Positions 1 through 12,700 of a stretch of 64,000 bases of DNA are shown here, one piece after another. Within the stretch, counting starts at the first letter, position 1. Every line of letters starts with the position of its first letter. The stretch is taken from the NCBI RefSeq assembly GCF_963576615.1, contig NC_088711.1:33902121-33966120 (forward strand), given 5' to 3'. Position numbers and translations under genes: made by a program. The DNA comes from Watersipora subatra. Taxonomy: Eukaryota; Bryozoa; Gymnolaemata; Cheilostomatida; Watersiporidae. The notes under the pieces are model-generated. The model did no database searches. It was given only the letters and a program-made list of their open reading frames with translations, and was not told the DNA's origin.

Positions 1-2309
1 TTCTGCACGGTAGGAGGAGAATTAGTTAAAATATATCTTAATGATGATGTGCTGTGGTAGTAAGCAAATTCTTTCTGGCATATACTGCACTTCGCTTTCT
101 TGTTTACGCTTCCAACAACTTATAGAAATGCGCTACCTAAGGTGGAAGACATTTTTCTGCTTTCGTGTTCCAATAAAGTGTCAATCTTATATTATATATT
201 GTATATATATTTCTTCATTGAATTAAACAAAGAGCCTCTTTTTGCAGGCAGAGGAAAGACCTTAACAGTATTTAAAAATATAGATATAAATGTAATAAAG
301 GGATAAATGATAATGACAGATTGTCTTCTTAAAATATCCTTGAATTTGCGCGTCAGTGTAGATTGCGGTGCCCGGCCCCAAGACTCACCCGAGACAAGCC
401 TGCAGCGCAGCAAGGTCCAATACGGGAGGACATGAGACCAACAAACGACGAGGGTCGAACCATTGCACTGACTCCATGTGTGCCTAGATGTCTGGCACAA
501 GTTATATCCCTGTTACACATCCAAGCAGAGCGCGAAAACTCGATACTTTACTTGAGTAAATGATCTTATATAGTATGATTTGAGAAATCATATTAACCTG
601 TAATAATGATTGTGTAAAGAGTTACTCTACACTTGTCTCTACTGATAGGACATGTACATTATTTTATTTTATGTTATTTCATGTTGAGTACTCAAGATTT
701 GGTTTTGCCCGGGAAGGCCATCCTTGTTAAAGGAGTATTTTGGGAGCACCAAGTAGCATTTGCACGCCCCCGCCATTCCCCGGTCACAGTCCAACCGCAA
801 AGGACAGCGAGCAGCGCCCCAAACCCGCCACGAGTCGATCCTAGCACCAAGCCCCGCCCCAACTTCTGCACCCTATTAGATATATATATGGATGAATCTA
901 ACTATATAGTTTTTTCTGCAGTGTAAATATATATATATATATAATCTAATTTCTAGAGAGTATATGTTTTGAGTATTTGAGTATTTAATGTCAGAGTCTT
1001 CGGTAAGTATTGGATATCTGTAGTTACTCGGCATGTTGTGTATAATATTCTTGAAGAAGTTAATTGCCTTTTAGCTAATGCTAATAGATGACTGTGTTTG
1101 TTTCTACAATTAGAAGTTTTGTTGCTATAGGCGGCCCCGGTGGAAGCCACTTATAGCAACTGTAAAAAAAGAGCATGGATTAGACATGTGGCGGCGAGCA
1201 TTGGATAAAGCTGTGTTAAACTATGGATTTCTTATATTAATATAATAATATAATAATCTTATATTATTAATATTCTGAAGCTGAAATATGATTGTGATTT
1301 TTTTGAAAAATGAAAAACATTAATTAATTAAACATTAATTGGCCCAACTTAGTTAATCGTTTATTTGTATTAGTCGTGTTAATCGTTTAATTAACGCGAT
1401 CATTGTGTAGCTCTACTCTTATGCATGGGAATAAGATGACAACATAGCTACAATGTACGTACATATATATATATGCCACTATCTGTTTGAGTTGTGGTAA
1501 ATATATTCTGCATTATAACTATGTATTACGTAGATTAAAATTTGATAAATACATGTAGTCTATTTGCGTTGCTATTTCCAAGCTAATAAAGCCCTGGTCA
1601 GCTCTACAGCACCATGCAAGACCACAGTTTGTACAATGCTTAACACAAGTATCCACATGTATGTCGTCAGTCTTCAATGAACAAATAGCAAGATAAAGCT
1701 ATATGACATGCTGTAAAAGTCAATCCCATTGAATAGAATTTTGGTTCCATTTTATAATTTTCTGTCTCAGTCCGTTATTATTTACGATTAGCTATTTAAC
1801 AACAACAGCAGGTTCTTCCTCATTGACAACCTTCTCCTCCTTAAGGAAAAGAACAACAATGTAAGTATTTGTACAGATGCTGCCCTCACTAGCAATGTTA
1901 GCTATAATTGAGAACAAAATGAGAGGCTTAATTTTTCCTAGCCAATAATTTGTCTGCCGATTATAGCATGAACTACACTGTGCCATTTTTCGAAATCTAT
2001 TTTATTAAATTCAATTATATAATGCTCTTCATTTTTTTGGCTTTAAATGTTCGCACACCGATTAATTTATTATATTATAATAAATTTTTGGTCCTAAATT
2101 CAAACTATATTCAACTACTTTTTCAACAATGTGTGTTGATTTAGCCAGCGCTGCGTTACTTGATTGATTATTAAATTCACTTCTCTCTATCTAATGTTTA
2201 ATTTTCAAATCTGTGAAATATTCACTAAAATCACTGATAATGCGTAAGCTCTACCTTTATAACAACAGCTGCTTCAACTGGCTCCCCATTACTGTACTTT
2301 AAGTAGATA
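1..2309. other. Downstream flank of the DSL gene, no gene seen
   Basis: I find no supported coding exon. A GC-rich island at about 690-880 interrupts very AT-rich DNA. On the minus strand near 440-480 there is a GGTTCGACCCTC box like a tRNA-type B box, possibly an old SINE. Short TA runs lie at 925-943 and about 1460. Confidence 0.4.
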
Positions 2310-2434
2310 CTGCAGGTACCCCATATGGCAGACACTGCAGGTACCCTATGTGGCAGAAACTGCAGGTACCTTGTGTGGCAGAGACTGCAGGCACCCTGTG
2401 TGGCAGAGACTGCAGGTACCTTGTGTGGCAGTGT
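2310..2434. repeat. 25-bp tandem repeat, 5 copies
   Basis: Unit ctgcaggtaccttgtgtggc plus agaga, repeating every 25 bp with a few substitutions. Confidence 0.85.
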
Positions 2435-2981
2435 GGCATTTTACTTTATTTATTGACTCCATATCAGAATTGACAATAACTTCTTTGATTAGCTGAAGTA
2501 GCCGAGGTAGCTACATGTATGTGTACACTCAGTGTAATCAACTATGTTTAATCAAAGGAGATGCATACTAACAGGAATACTAATACAAACAGAAAGTAAC
2601 AATTGAACTTTATAAATTGAAGACTTGAGGAAATAATATAATATTAATTGCTTTTAATAATTAATGTAAATGCTATATCAATAATATAAGAAAAGTGAGA
2701 ATAAATGACATACTTGACAGAGGAAGAAAGATTTGAAATGCAGAGGTAATAGTATAAAATACAACAAAATAAAAATACTCTCAAAACAAAAGTTAATGTT
2801 TTACATTTATCAGTGTCTTTATCTAGGAATTTTGTTGGCAGTTTTGCTGGCATATTTGTGAGAGATGCCAGAATTCTAGGTGCTGGTACTGTTTGGTTTT
2901 AAGGCTGAATGGTTGTCAACTCAAAACAGAAACAAATATTACGGGGTCTGATAAATTAATTACAGTTATGCAATTTTCTGA

Positions 2982-3780
2982 CTATTTTCTCCTTGACCTG
3001 GAGCTTTGCTTTTTTCTTTTCTCTTGTTTTGATCTTGCTGGCTTGATCTCGCCGCTGCTAGCCGCATAAAGTGGGTTGACCTTTAGCTGCTTGTTGTTGA
3101 ACTTTTGCTGCTCTATTTCAAAATACTTCTCGGTCATTAAAGATGTGCAGTGAAGATTAGGGTCTCGGGTTCGATCAAAGTGGTCATCAATTGCTCGAAA
3201 TTTGACACGCCAGGGTGTCTCCGTCGTATATAAGGGGTTTGACTTCAAGTTATTATTACTTCTTGTCGACTCCGACATGCTCGCCATTAGATCATTCTCT
3301 GTGCCTGCATAAAGTGGGTTGAATTTTCTCTTTTGACTTGGTGCAGGTTTCTCTGATGTTTCAACCAGAAAGGGTGCAAAACTCCCTAGTGTTGAATTAA
3401 TGTCAGGCAATGGTACGGCATAGGTTGCGCTGTTGAAGGTGAACATGTCAGCAGTTGATGGAGATTGGATCGAGGTCTCAGTTTGCTGGTTTAATGGTGA
3501 ATGCTCCGAGTCATGTTGATCCAATTCTGACATTGATTGAAACATAGCAGCATCTGATGCCGATGAGAAAAATATTGGTGCAGGAGGAGGAAGTGGAGGG
3601 GGTGATGGAGATGGCTCAGTGTACTGTGGATCATCATAAACATTGTTGGAGGTCTGACAGCAACCAATGGGTGCGTCTGCCTGATAGTCAGTCATGTTGG
3701 CTATCGAGTACTCACCAGGCTTGGCGTATATGTTACTCTCCCTTGCAGGAGTGTACAACTTTGTTTCTTGCTGTCTTCCA
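2982..3780 (-). CDS. DSL ligand exon 12: signalling-like tail and stop
   Basis: Acceptor ttgtgttatag; the stop codon is at 2984-2982. Tail motifs: YAKP, YDDP, YTEP and YAVP (YxxP, the form bound by Crk/Nck-type SH2 domains); FNPLYAG (3320-3309), SNPLYTT (3239-3228) and VNPLYAA (3077-3066), the NPxY form bound by PTB domains or endocytic adaptors; and the proline run PSPPPLPPPAP. The C-terminus KQEKRKKQSSRSRRK is strongly basic. Binding partners are inferred from motif form only. A weak ATTAAA-type poly(A) signal (reverse of 2653-2658) lies about 325 nt beyond the stop. Confidence 0.82.
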
Positions 3781-6700
3781 CTATAACACAATAGTTAATG
3801 TAGCACTCACTAGCTGCCACTGGTCATACAACTCACAGCGATATTGTCAGCATCACATGACTTGCCGTGTCTTACATAAGCATTAACAATTGTTGTTAGC
3901 ATATTACCAACACTTACGTATAGAAAAGATACAACCCAAACTTTAACTATAGCAGCTAATAAGACACTTAAAAGAAAATAATCTCTTGGTGTTTTATAAT
4001 GCTACAAACACCCATTCATGCTAGCCCTTGAATTTATCATAAAAAAGCTTTAAAAACCAATGAACAATCCTGTCAGAGCCAGTGAGGCAGCAATGATGCA
4101 TCAACAGCAAATCTAAATCATTTAGTCCATAACTAATAAAAACTCATTGTTTGTTATTACATAACTTTAAAAATGTAAACAGATTTTTGTTTTAACACTG
4201 AATGATTTCATATTTTAACACATTTGCCTTGACATTAGACCTAGAGTTTACCATAACCTAAGTGTCACATGTAAGATTTGGGAGCCTTTCAAAGTCAAGC
4301 TAATCTTTGTGCTGGATTGATATAATGGCAAAGTCTATATAAGTTGAAACCCTCTTTAAATCGCTTAAAATCGCTTAAAATGTAAATTACAAACTTTTGT
4401 AAACAAAGTAGTGATCTTCCTTTCTTGCTATAACCTTTCACGAACTGGCTCCAGAACAATCATTGCTAGTTTTGGCATTGCCAAAATTTTTTCAATTGGT
4501 TAAAAAGACTCACCAAGTAGCTCTAAGGTATCCCGCGGCAACAGAAAGAAGTTGATCGTCTGTAGGAGGTTGAGGTAGATTATCAAAGAGTGGGTTGTTG
4601 TAGTTGACACCTTCATACAGGTGCTCCGACTGATCATAGGGTAGATCTGGAAGTCTTGTGTTTCTTATGCTCCACAAAGCTTGTTTCTTCTTCCTATGAT
4701 GATCATTATTATTATTACTATTATTGTTATTTCTGAGTGAGATACGACTTGGGAAACTTGGGTTTAAAGAATAACCAAGGCTACCTAAGTGCTGTTTTGC
4801 ATTAAATGTGAAGGAGAAAGTGAGCTATTTGTCAGCAATAGTTCTTACTGAGCTATTAGCAACACATGCAGAGAAACTCCCTTCACCAAAAGTGTGCTCC
4901 ATTATGGTTGCCACAATTCAACATGGCTGTCAAACCTTTATGATGGTTGCAAAGGTGGCTTTGCAAGCTTCACTGAGGAATGAAAAACCGACATCTTGCC
5001 AAAATGATCGCTGTTAGTATTGAGCTACATAAGTGTAAGGACAAACACAATCAAGACATAACTTGGACAATCATACTGAAGTGAGCATATCTGTCGGCTT
5101 GCTAATGGTTCTTCACTAAATCTAGGTATAGATCAACAAACTGAATGCTTCAGAATTCTTACCACAGAAAATACTGCAAAAGTCCTCAAGATCGTATACA
5201 GCTAGACCGTATGCCTCACCTTTGACAGTTGAAAGCTGCCACTGTCGAGATAGTGACTGTGAGCATCAATAAGGCCAAAATCGCTGCCGCGTAGTACCAG
5301 TTTTGTGAAATCCACTCCTAAAACATGCAAAAACTAAATGGTGGATCTACATAAACTTCCTTCAAAATTTTACACTAATATATGTTTAATTCACAAGTGT
5401 TCCTGATGAGTTTGTTAGCCTTTCCAAAGGTACACATTGTAAGTGTACAGTAGCAGTGAGCGCTACATGTATGTAGCACTGTATACTTTTTAGTACAGTT
5501 CAGACCTGTACTGGCAGCAGAATATGTTGCCAGCCTTGTTGCTCACTCATTGCCTGCTAAATCTGTTATCATACACAGAGGTTACCAAGCATTAAATCTA
5601 GCATATTGTCAGTTTCATCCGGAGCATGACAACCCATGCAACATCATTCAATCTGGTAGTCAACCCTGAAGTTTGTAGCAACAGGTGCATGTACCTCAAG
5701 GCCATGCAGTTGTCTACACTTGGCTAGTAGCGGCACGACTCTTTCACAAAGATAAAACGGGGCATTGGGATTGGCCGTTGACACTGCTCACTTATAAAAG
5801 CTCACTTATAATAAATAAGACCAAATGCTATTTTACCTTTACACACTGTCAAGCATGCTTGTTTATATGTAGGTGGTAGCCATAGAGAAACACACTATAC
5901 TAATAATGTTGCATATATATATAGGTTTGGAAAGGATTTCTCAGAGCAGCTTTAACAGCTGGGATATTTGTGTACAGAGCCTGTTGAATAAATCCTAACT
6001 TCCACATCAAGTAGATAACAGCTTTGCCTGTTAAGTGAATAAAAACTTCTGGATCAGTTAAAAGCCCTCCTCTGCCAGTAGCTGATGCTTCATGAATGTA
6101 AAAGAATATTAAGTCAAAAAATAGTTAACAAAGGGTTAAAGGTTAATACAGCAGCATATGTGGTGCTATTGCTGTAGCTGATGAATTTAACTGCTGCAAC
6201 ACGATGCTAATGTAAAATGTTTGACAGTACCATCAATGTGCAATTCTCTCTTCAGTTAGAATTACCAGAAACCACCTTAATAAAACTACAAACCTACATC
6301 TATATATAGATTTCTCAAAGTATGTGTGTCATATGTTGGATATGTCTGTCTGCATTTCGGCTATAGGTATTAAAATCCTGGAATAAAGAATCCACACCGA
6401 AGAAAATGGGATCTCGGACCCTCCCGTTGACAAGTCCGGCACCATACCAACAAGACCACAGAGATCGATTTCTTTGCTATCTGATATACAACGCAATATG
6501 GAAGCAAATACCCAATGTCTTTGCGTACTATGCATGGTCATAGCATAACGTCATGAGAAGCTGTATCTAACATTATTAAGCGCATTCAAATTTTTCATTG
6601 GCGATGTGCCAGGCTAATAACAGGTGGCAGGCAGCTCTCATTACTTCCCATTGTTTATAAGCTGATTTTAAAAACCCAGGCAATGCCAGGTCGCACAGCT

Positions 6701-9700
6701 AGTTGATTAATTTTATAAAATTGTAGACACATGTACGTACTTCAGAAGGATGATAAGAAAGGTATGCAAGTCAAACAACTATACTAAACTGTGTACTATA
6801 GAGCTTGGTGTACAACCTCACATGTTGATTCCTAGCCCACCCAGTTCATGACACCACTGAGCTAAAGCTAGTCTGCCAACCCACAGTGCACGAAACCACT
6901 GAGCTTTAGCTAGTCTGCCTACCTACGGTTCAGGTTCACGAAACCACTGAGCTATAGCTAGTCTGCCTACCTACGGTTCAGGTTCACGAAACCATAGAGC
7001 TATAGTTAGTTTGTACTTTTACAGTAGATAATAAAAAACATTTGATATAATTGAACTTACCCCTACTTGTCCCGAATCTACAATCAGAACTTTTTCGGAC
7101 TCCATAGTAGCGCAAAAAAGAAAGCCCGCAGCCACAGTAGACTCCTTTTTTTCGCACTCAAGCTTCCCGTCAATCTTTCTTCTGCAAGAATAGTCTTGGC
7201 TCCTATTTGTTTGTACACCAACTCCTGGTTCCAACAACGTGGCACTGAAGCTTAAAGCGGTACATCTGAACGTGTGAAGGAAGAAACAATAAGCTTTGCT
7301 AAAACTGTTCTCACGAGTGTCTTGCAGTCCAAGCGACTCACATTGTTCTTTACCAAACTCTCTTTCGCAGAATAGTTGAGCCAAGTTATTCACAGTCGCT
7401 GAGTCATTTGCACAAGCATCATCGATGTTGCAGGCGTAGCCATTTATTAGGTCAACACACTCGTGTCCATTGCAGGGGTCTGGATCACATTCATTTATGT
7501 TATGCTCACAGTTGTCACCCTCCCAGCCAAGCAAGCAGATGCATTCTGGCGGCACGCTGCTTGTTGTGCAACTGCCTTGTCCTTTTATGCAATTCATCAA
7601 GCATCCGTCTTCACAGTTGCTGCCGAGATATCTGCAGCCACATCCATAATTGAATAAATTTACTGACCTTAAGTGTATTGATCTGTAAAGCTGTGCTGCA
7701 ACTTTCTTTTTAATATTTTATTGATCTAAAAAATTAGTTAGTCAAAGACGGAGGAGGAGTTTTCTAAATTTCTAGTTAAACATGAAATACAGAAGTGTCA
7801 GGTAAGGCCTCCCTTTACTCAATGTAGTAGGTGCATTACCTGTTGCAATTACAAGCTTTATATAAATATATATAAATATATATATATATAAATATATATA
7901 TATATAACAATATATATATATAACAATATATATATAACAATATATATATATAACAATATATATATATATATTTATATATATAGCTTGTAATTGCAACAGG
8001 TAATGCACCTACTAAATTATATATATACTACTATATATATAGTTATATATATAACTATATATATAACAATATATATATAACAATATACATATATATAACA
8101 ATATATATCACAATATATATACAGTATATAACAATATATATATAACAATATATATATATATGTAACAATATATATAACAATATATATAACAATATATATA
8201 TTGTTATATATATTGTTATATATAGTTATATATATATTGTTATATATATTGTTATATATATTGTTATACATATTATATAAATCTCAGTGTTTGTCTTTTT
8301 GTTAAACCCTGTGTCCAGTTGTTAAGGCGATCAAAATTTAGCAGTAGTACTCAATTTGATCTCGGGACCTCCATATCTACCAGCAGTGAACTTAACCATT
8401 AAGCTACACGTAGTATAATAGATCCATGGGAAAAATAGTCATTACATTGGTTAAAATACTCACGCTTAAAGCGCTTGTTTGGGGTTAATAACTAGCACTG
8501 TTGACTGTTATGCGTAACGATTGTTAAGCTAGCCCCAAACACGGGTATTGTTTTAGTAAAGATTTAAGTAAAGATCTAGATTTCCAGGTAAGTTACTCAA
8601 ATTCGTTAACTAATTATTCTGTTAACCGTGCAACGTCGGCCATTCAGGTAGTACTAATATATTACATGGTAATTTGGTAGTTATAATCGTGAAACAAACA
8701 CAGGATTGATCTGCGTAATTAGAAATTGAGTGATTCAAAACTCTCATGTGGAACACTGTTAAATAAAATGAGGTTGAAGCTACTTCTCTATTTATTAAAA
8801 GGGAGTGAAACAGTTTATGGTGGGCATCTTTTGATGCAATGGTTTTTAACCTTGAAACTTCCGATTTTGTTCTTAAAGATCTGAAGTTATTGACTAGTCT
8901 CTTTTTAATGAGTTAAATTTGCTTTTAGACAGGTTATAAAAGACAGACAAAGAAATCGAAAGCTTACAGAGCACAAAATTTGTAGCAAAATGTTTTAATA
9001 ATATACAATATTACTTTAACTATAGTCTGTAAAAGTTGTGGTTTTGTTAGCTAACACGCCCACAGTGCATGCAAGCAACTATATAATTACCTAAAACTCA
9101 CTTCACTCATGGCAAAGAAAATAATAGGTGAGACAACTGATTTTTCCAAAACTGTATACTATATGGAATAAAATATTGAATTGTAGAGGCTGTCGCATAG
9201 AATTTGTTAATGCGCAGTTATTTATAAACTCATATCTCTAAATTTGTTATTTTTGATTGCTTTCACAGACAACGGATTGGAAGTTTGAATGTTGCACTTA
9301 TACTCACCCAGCTTTACATTCACATTCATAAGAGTTCTCGTGATTTATGCATGTTCCGTTGTTAAGGCATGGAGATGAGGCACATTCATCTATGTCTATG
9401 TCACAAAAGTAACCGTAATACCCATCATCACATTGACATCTGAATCCAGGATCTCCAGGCTCTTCGGTGCACTCACCACGCACACACATGCTGTTCTTGC
9501 ACTTGCTGATGACAGTCTAAAAATCAGCACAACAATAATGGCTCTATATTCAATAGCAAATGCAGAGCTGTCTAATAAAAATCTGAGCAGACAACCCTAA
9601 TATGAGATAAATTAGTGCAGACAACTTCAAAGAATGTTTCCTTTAATGTTTGTTATTATAAGAGAAAATCTTGCTACCTATATGCAGGTTGCAATGCAGG

Positions 9701-12700
9701 TACTTGCTGACTTATGACTTGCGCTCGTTACAACCAAACAGCAACTGTGTGCATAAATTGATTGTATTGATTGAATTGAAAGAATTATCACATTTGGGAA
9801 GGAGAGATGGTAGGAAAATATGAATGATGTTAAATAGGCGCACACTATATATGTAACAAATTCCTTTGAATCTCAAATTAGCAATAACAAAAGGAATTTT
9901 AACCTGATTAATAAACTATATTCACATTCATGTCAACATTGCTCTGAGCTTTGTAGCTATTTATCTCATCAAATGGTTGCCGAATTCTAGTTTTGTGGTC
10001 TCATTAAAAAAATGTCTGACTATTGTTGGTCCGTACTGTTCACGGGTCTATTTGTCTGTCTATGGTTGGTCCTTGCTGCTCAAGGGTCTATTTGTCTGTC
10101 TATTGTTGGTCCTTGCTGCCTATGGGTTTTTTTTGTCAAACTGGTCCAGACTGAACAGTCTTACTTATTGGAAAAATACTGACCCGACGCTAGCCCATTA
10201 ATTTGAAACTTGTCTGAAAACAAATCTGACAAGATACAATCTTAGTATACAATCATACTGTTACAACAGAGTACTAAGTAGATCAGGGGAACGGGTCAAC
10301 GCTTCTTTTTAACATTTCTTTACCGCTTTTTGAATTATGCAATTACAACTTGTAATGCATTTAGGGATTTACTGAATTGATTATCAAATGATTACTAATT
10401 TTCACTGTCACAGGTTTCACTGTTTATTGAATTAATGAAAAATCAACAGGGATTTCAACCGTTGTAGTTCTCAGCCTTAAAAGTTTTACAAGTTGTCTAA
10501 AGCTGTACAACTTATATACTGCATATTAGGCTAACAGGTGCTGGCAAGTCAATCTAGCTGTACTAGAAGGAGTCAAAGCAAACTGTCACTGCACCAGCTT
10601 GATACAGAAGTGTTCTGAAGAGCTTTTTTGTAAAATATAAACAGAAATATTTATAATTAAATTATAACTAAAGTAAGTTTGTTTCTGGAGTCAGGCGAAA
10701 AACAAGTCCAGAGGTCATTGCTAATAATACCGGCATAATCATTGAGTCATGAGTCATTGCTAACAGCAATAAAATACCCTATGACTCATAGTGCTCTAGA
10801 AATATCAAAGTTCAGTTAGAGTCTCTGCTTGTAAAAGCCGCACACTCCAAAACACTCCATCTCATATTTATGAGACGAGTGAACAATATCTCACCTCGCA
10901 GTATTGCCCTGTGTACCCTTCATCGCACGTACAACGAAAATCATCAAGCCCATCTCTGCATTCTCCGTGAATACAAGACACATTCACACAGTTGTCTGGA
11001 TTTATGTCGCATAATAAGCCTGTGAAACCTGCAACATTAAGTTATATGTTACATGTCTACAGCGTTAGCAGTTAATACCATCAGAACTTATTTTTGCTAC
11101 TTGTGGGAGAGATACAATTGTTTTTCTTTGCCACTAGTTGAAAGAACGATAACACGCAGTGATAGGTATAAAAGCACTTCTGGCCAAGCCTCCATAAATA
11201 TTTAGAGCTCAGTTGTAAAATGCAGTTATGTTATACAAAGGGTTGCTTACTCCTTTCAAATGCGGTTTTCAAAATGCAAGAGAGGACAATTCATAGTCTT
11301 ATATTTATAGCAAGTACAGTACACAGGTTTACGACATATTTATGAGTTGTGTTTGGACTAGCTCTCTAAATTTTCTATTAAAGAGTTTGGTGAACACATC
11401 ATCAATTGGCCAACCATTTTTAGCAAACTAAAACCATCAATATTCTGTAAGACTGAGGCGTGAAATAGTGCTTACATCCCTTAAGGGTGTAAGAAGGTTT
11501 TCACCACTGACTCCCAGTCTCCCCTACAAGGTACGAAGAGGGTCAGCGGTGAAAACAAATAGAGAAGCGAAATTCTAGTTAAAATCTTGTATATGATCAG
11601 TGAACAAATGTAGAGAGTGGTTGATCTCTAAACATATTTTTCAACAAAAAACCAACAACGAATATGTAGAAAGAATAGTCGTTTATGATATGCTAAAAGT
11701 AATTTTATAGCTGAGGAGTATTTGAAAAAAGAAGAACAAAAGTTGGTTATAATTGCAGCAGTTAGCCTTTATTTGTTCAAGACTATCAAGTCATTGTTAA
11801 AAGAGGAACTAGAACTTAGGACTGGTAGATATGTAAGAGAAGCAAAACCATCATGCGTGTGATCAAGGTATTGTTAGCACCGCAGAAACATAATGCGATT
11901 TATCCGGTGTTTAGCAGATAGATACAAGAAAATAAGAGCTGGTACTGCTACAAGGTTAGAAAAGAGAGAAAAACAATGTTGGGGTACTATACTATATATA
12001 ATTCAAAATACGAGACAATTCATTCAACAATACAACACATTTGGGTTGCAGTAAATAAGTAACAGATGTCTTTAGAAAAATTTGTGAAGTGTTCACCGAA
12101 TGCTTTTTGAGTGCATTGAAGTATACGATACAAAAAGTGATTTGTAAATACGTATGTTGCGAACATCCGTAAATAGCGAGCTACAAATCAAAAAACAAAA
12201 ACTTGTATTTTCTTTCATTTCGGTTGTGAACAGTTGTGAACATGGACAGACAGTCTATTATGACCTGCCATAGTTTGTCAAACTTATGTTACATTAGCTC
12301 GTGTTCAAACACAGTCTAATGTTCAAACACAGGCTAATGTTCAAACACAGTCTAATGTTCAAACACAGTCTAATGTCCAAACGTGTTCAAACAGATTTTT
12401 TATAAATCCGCTTGGTCTGAGCATTTAGTGAACAGGTCACGAATTTCACTTGTCATTTCAATATGAAGAGAATGTCATAAACCATATCAAATTAAAGATG
12501 GTACAGAATGAAAACTATAGCTAGTAAAAGTTGTGGGTGCCACATAAAATCAAAGCATATGTCAAGAGCGTTGCAGAAGTTTGCGGATTACCAAAAGACA
12601 CAGATAAACTAATTTAAACCAATAGAAAGAGGTGGGCTTTACCTTTCGAGCAGAAGCATTCGAATCGTCCAACTTGATTGGAGCAGATGGCGTTTTCATG

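Noticed and set aside
340-500. Possible tRNA or SINE on the minus strand
   Set aside because: Only a B-box-like word is visible; no matching A box at the right distance and no cloverleaf.
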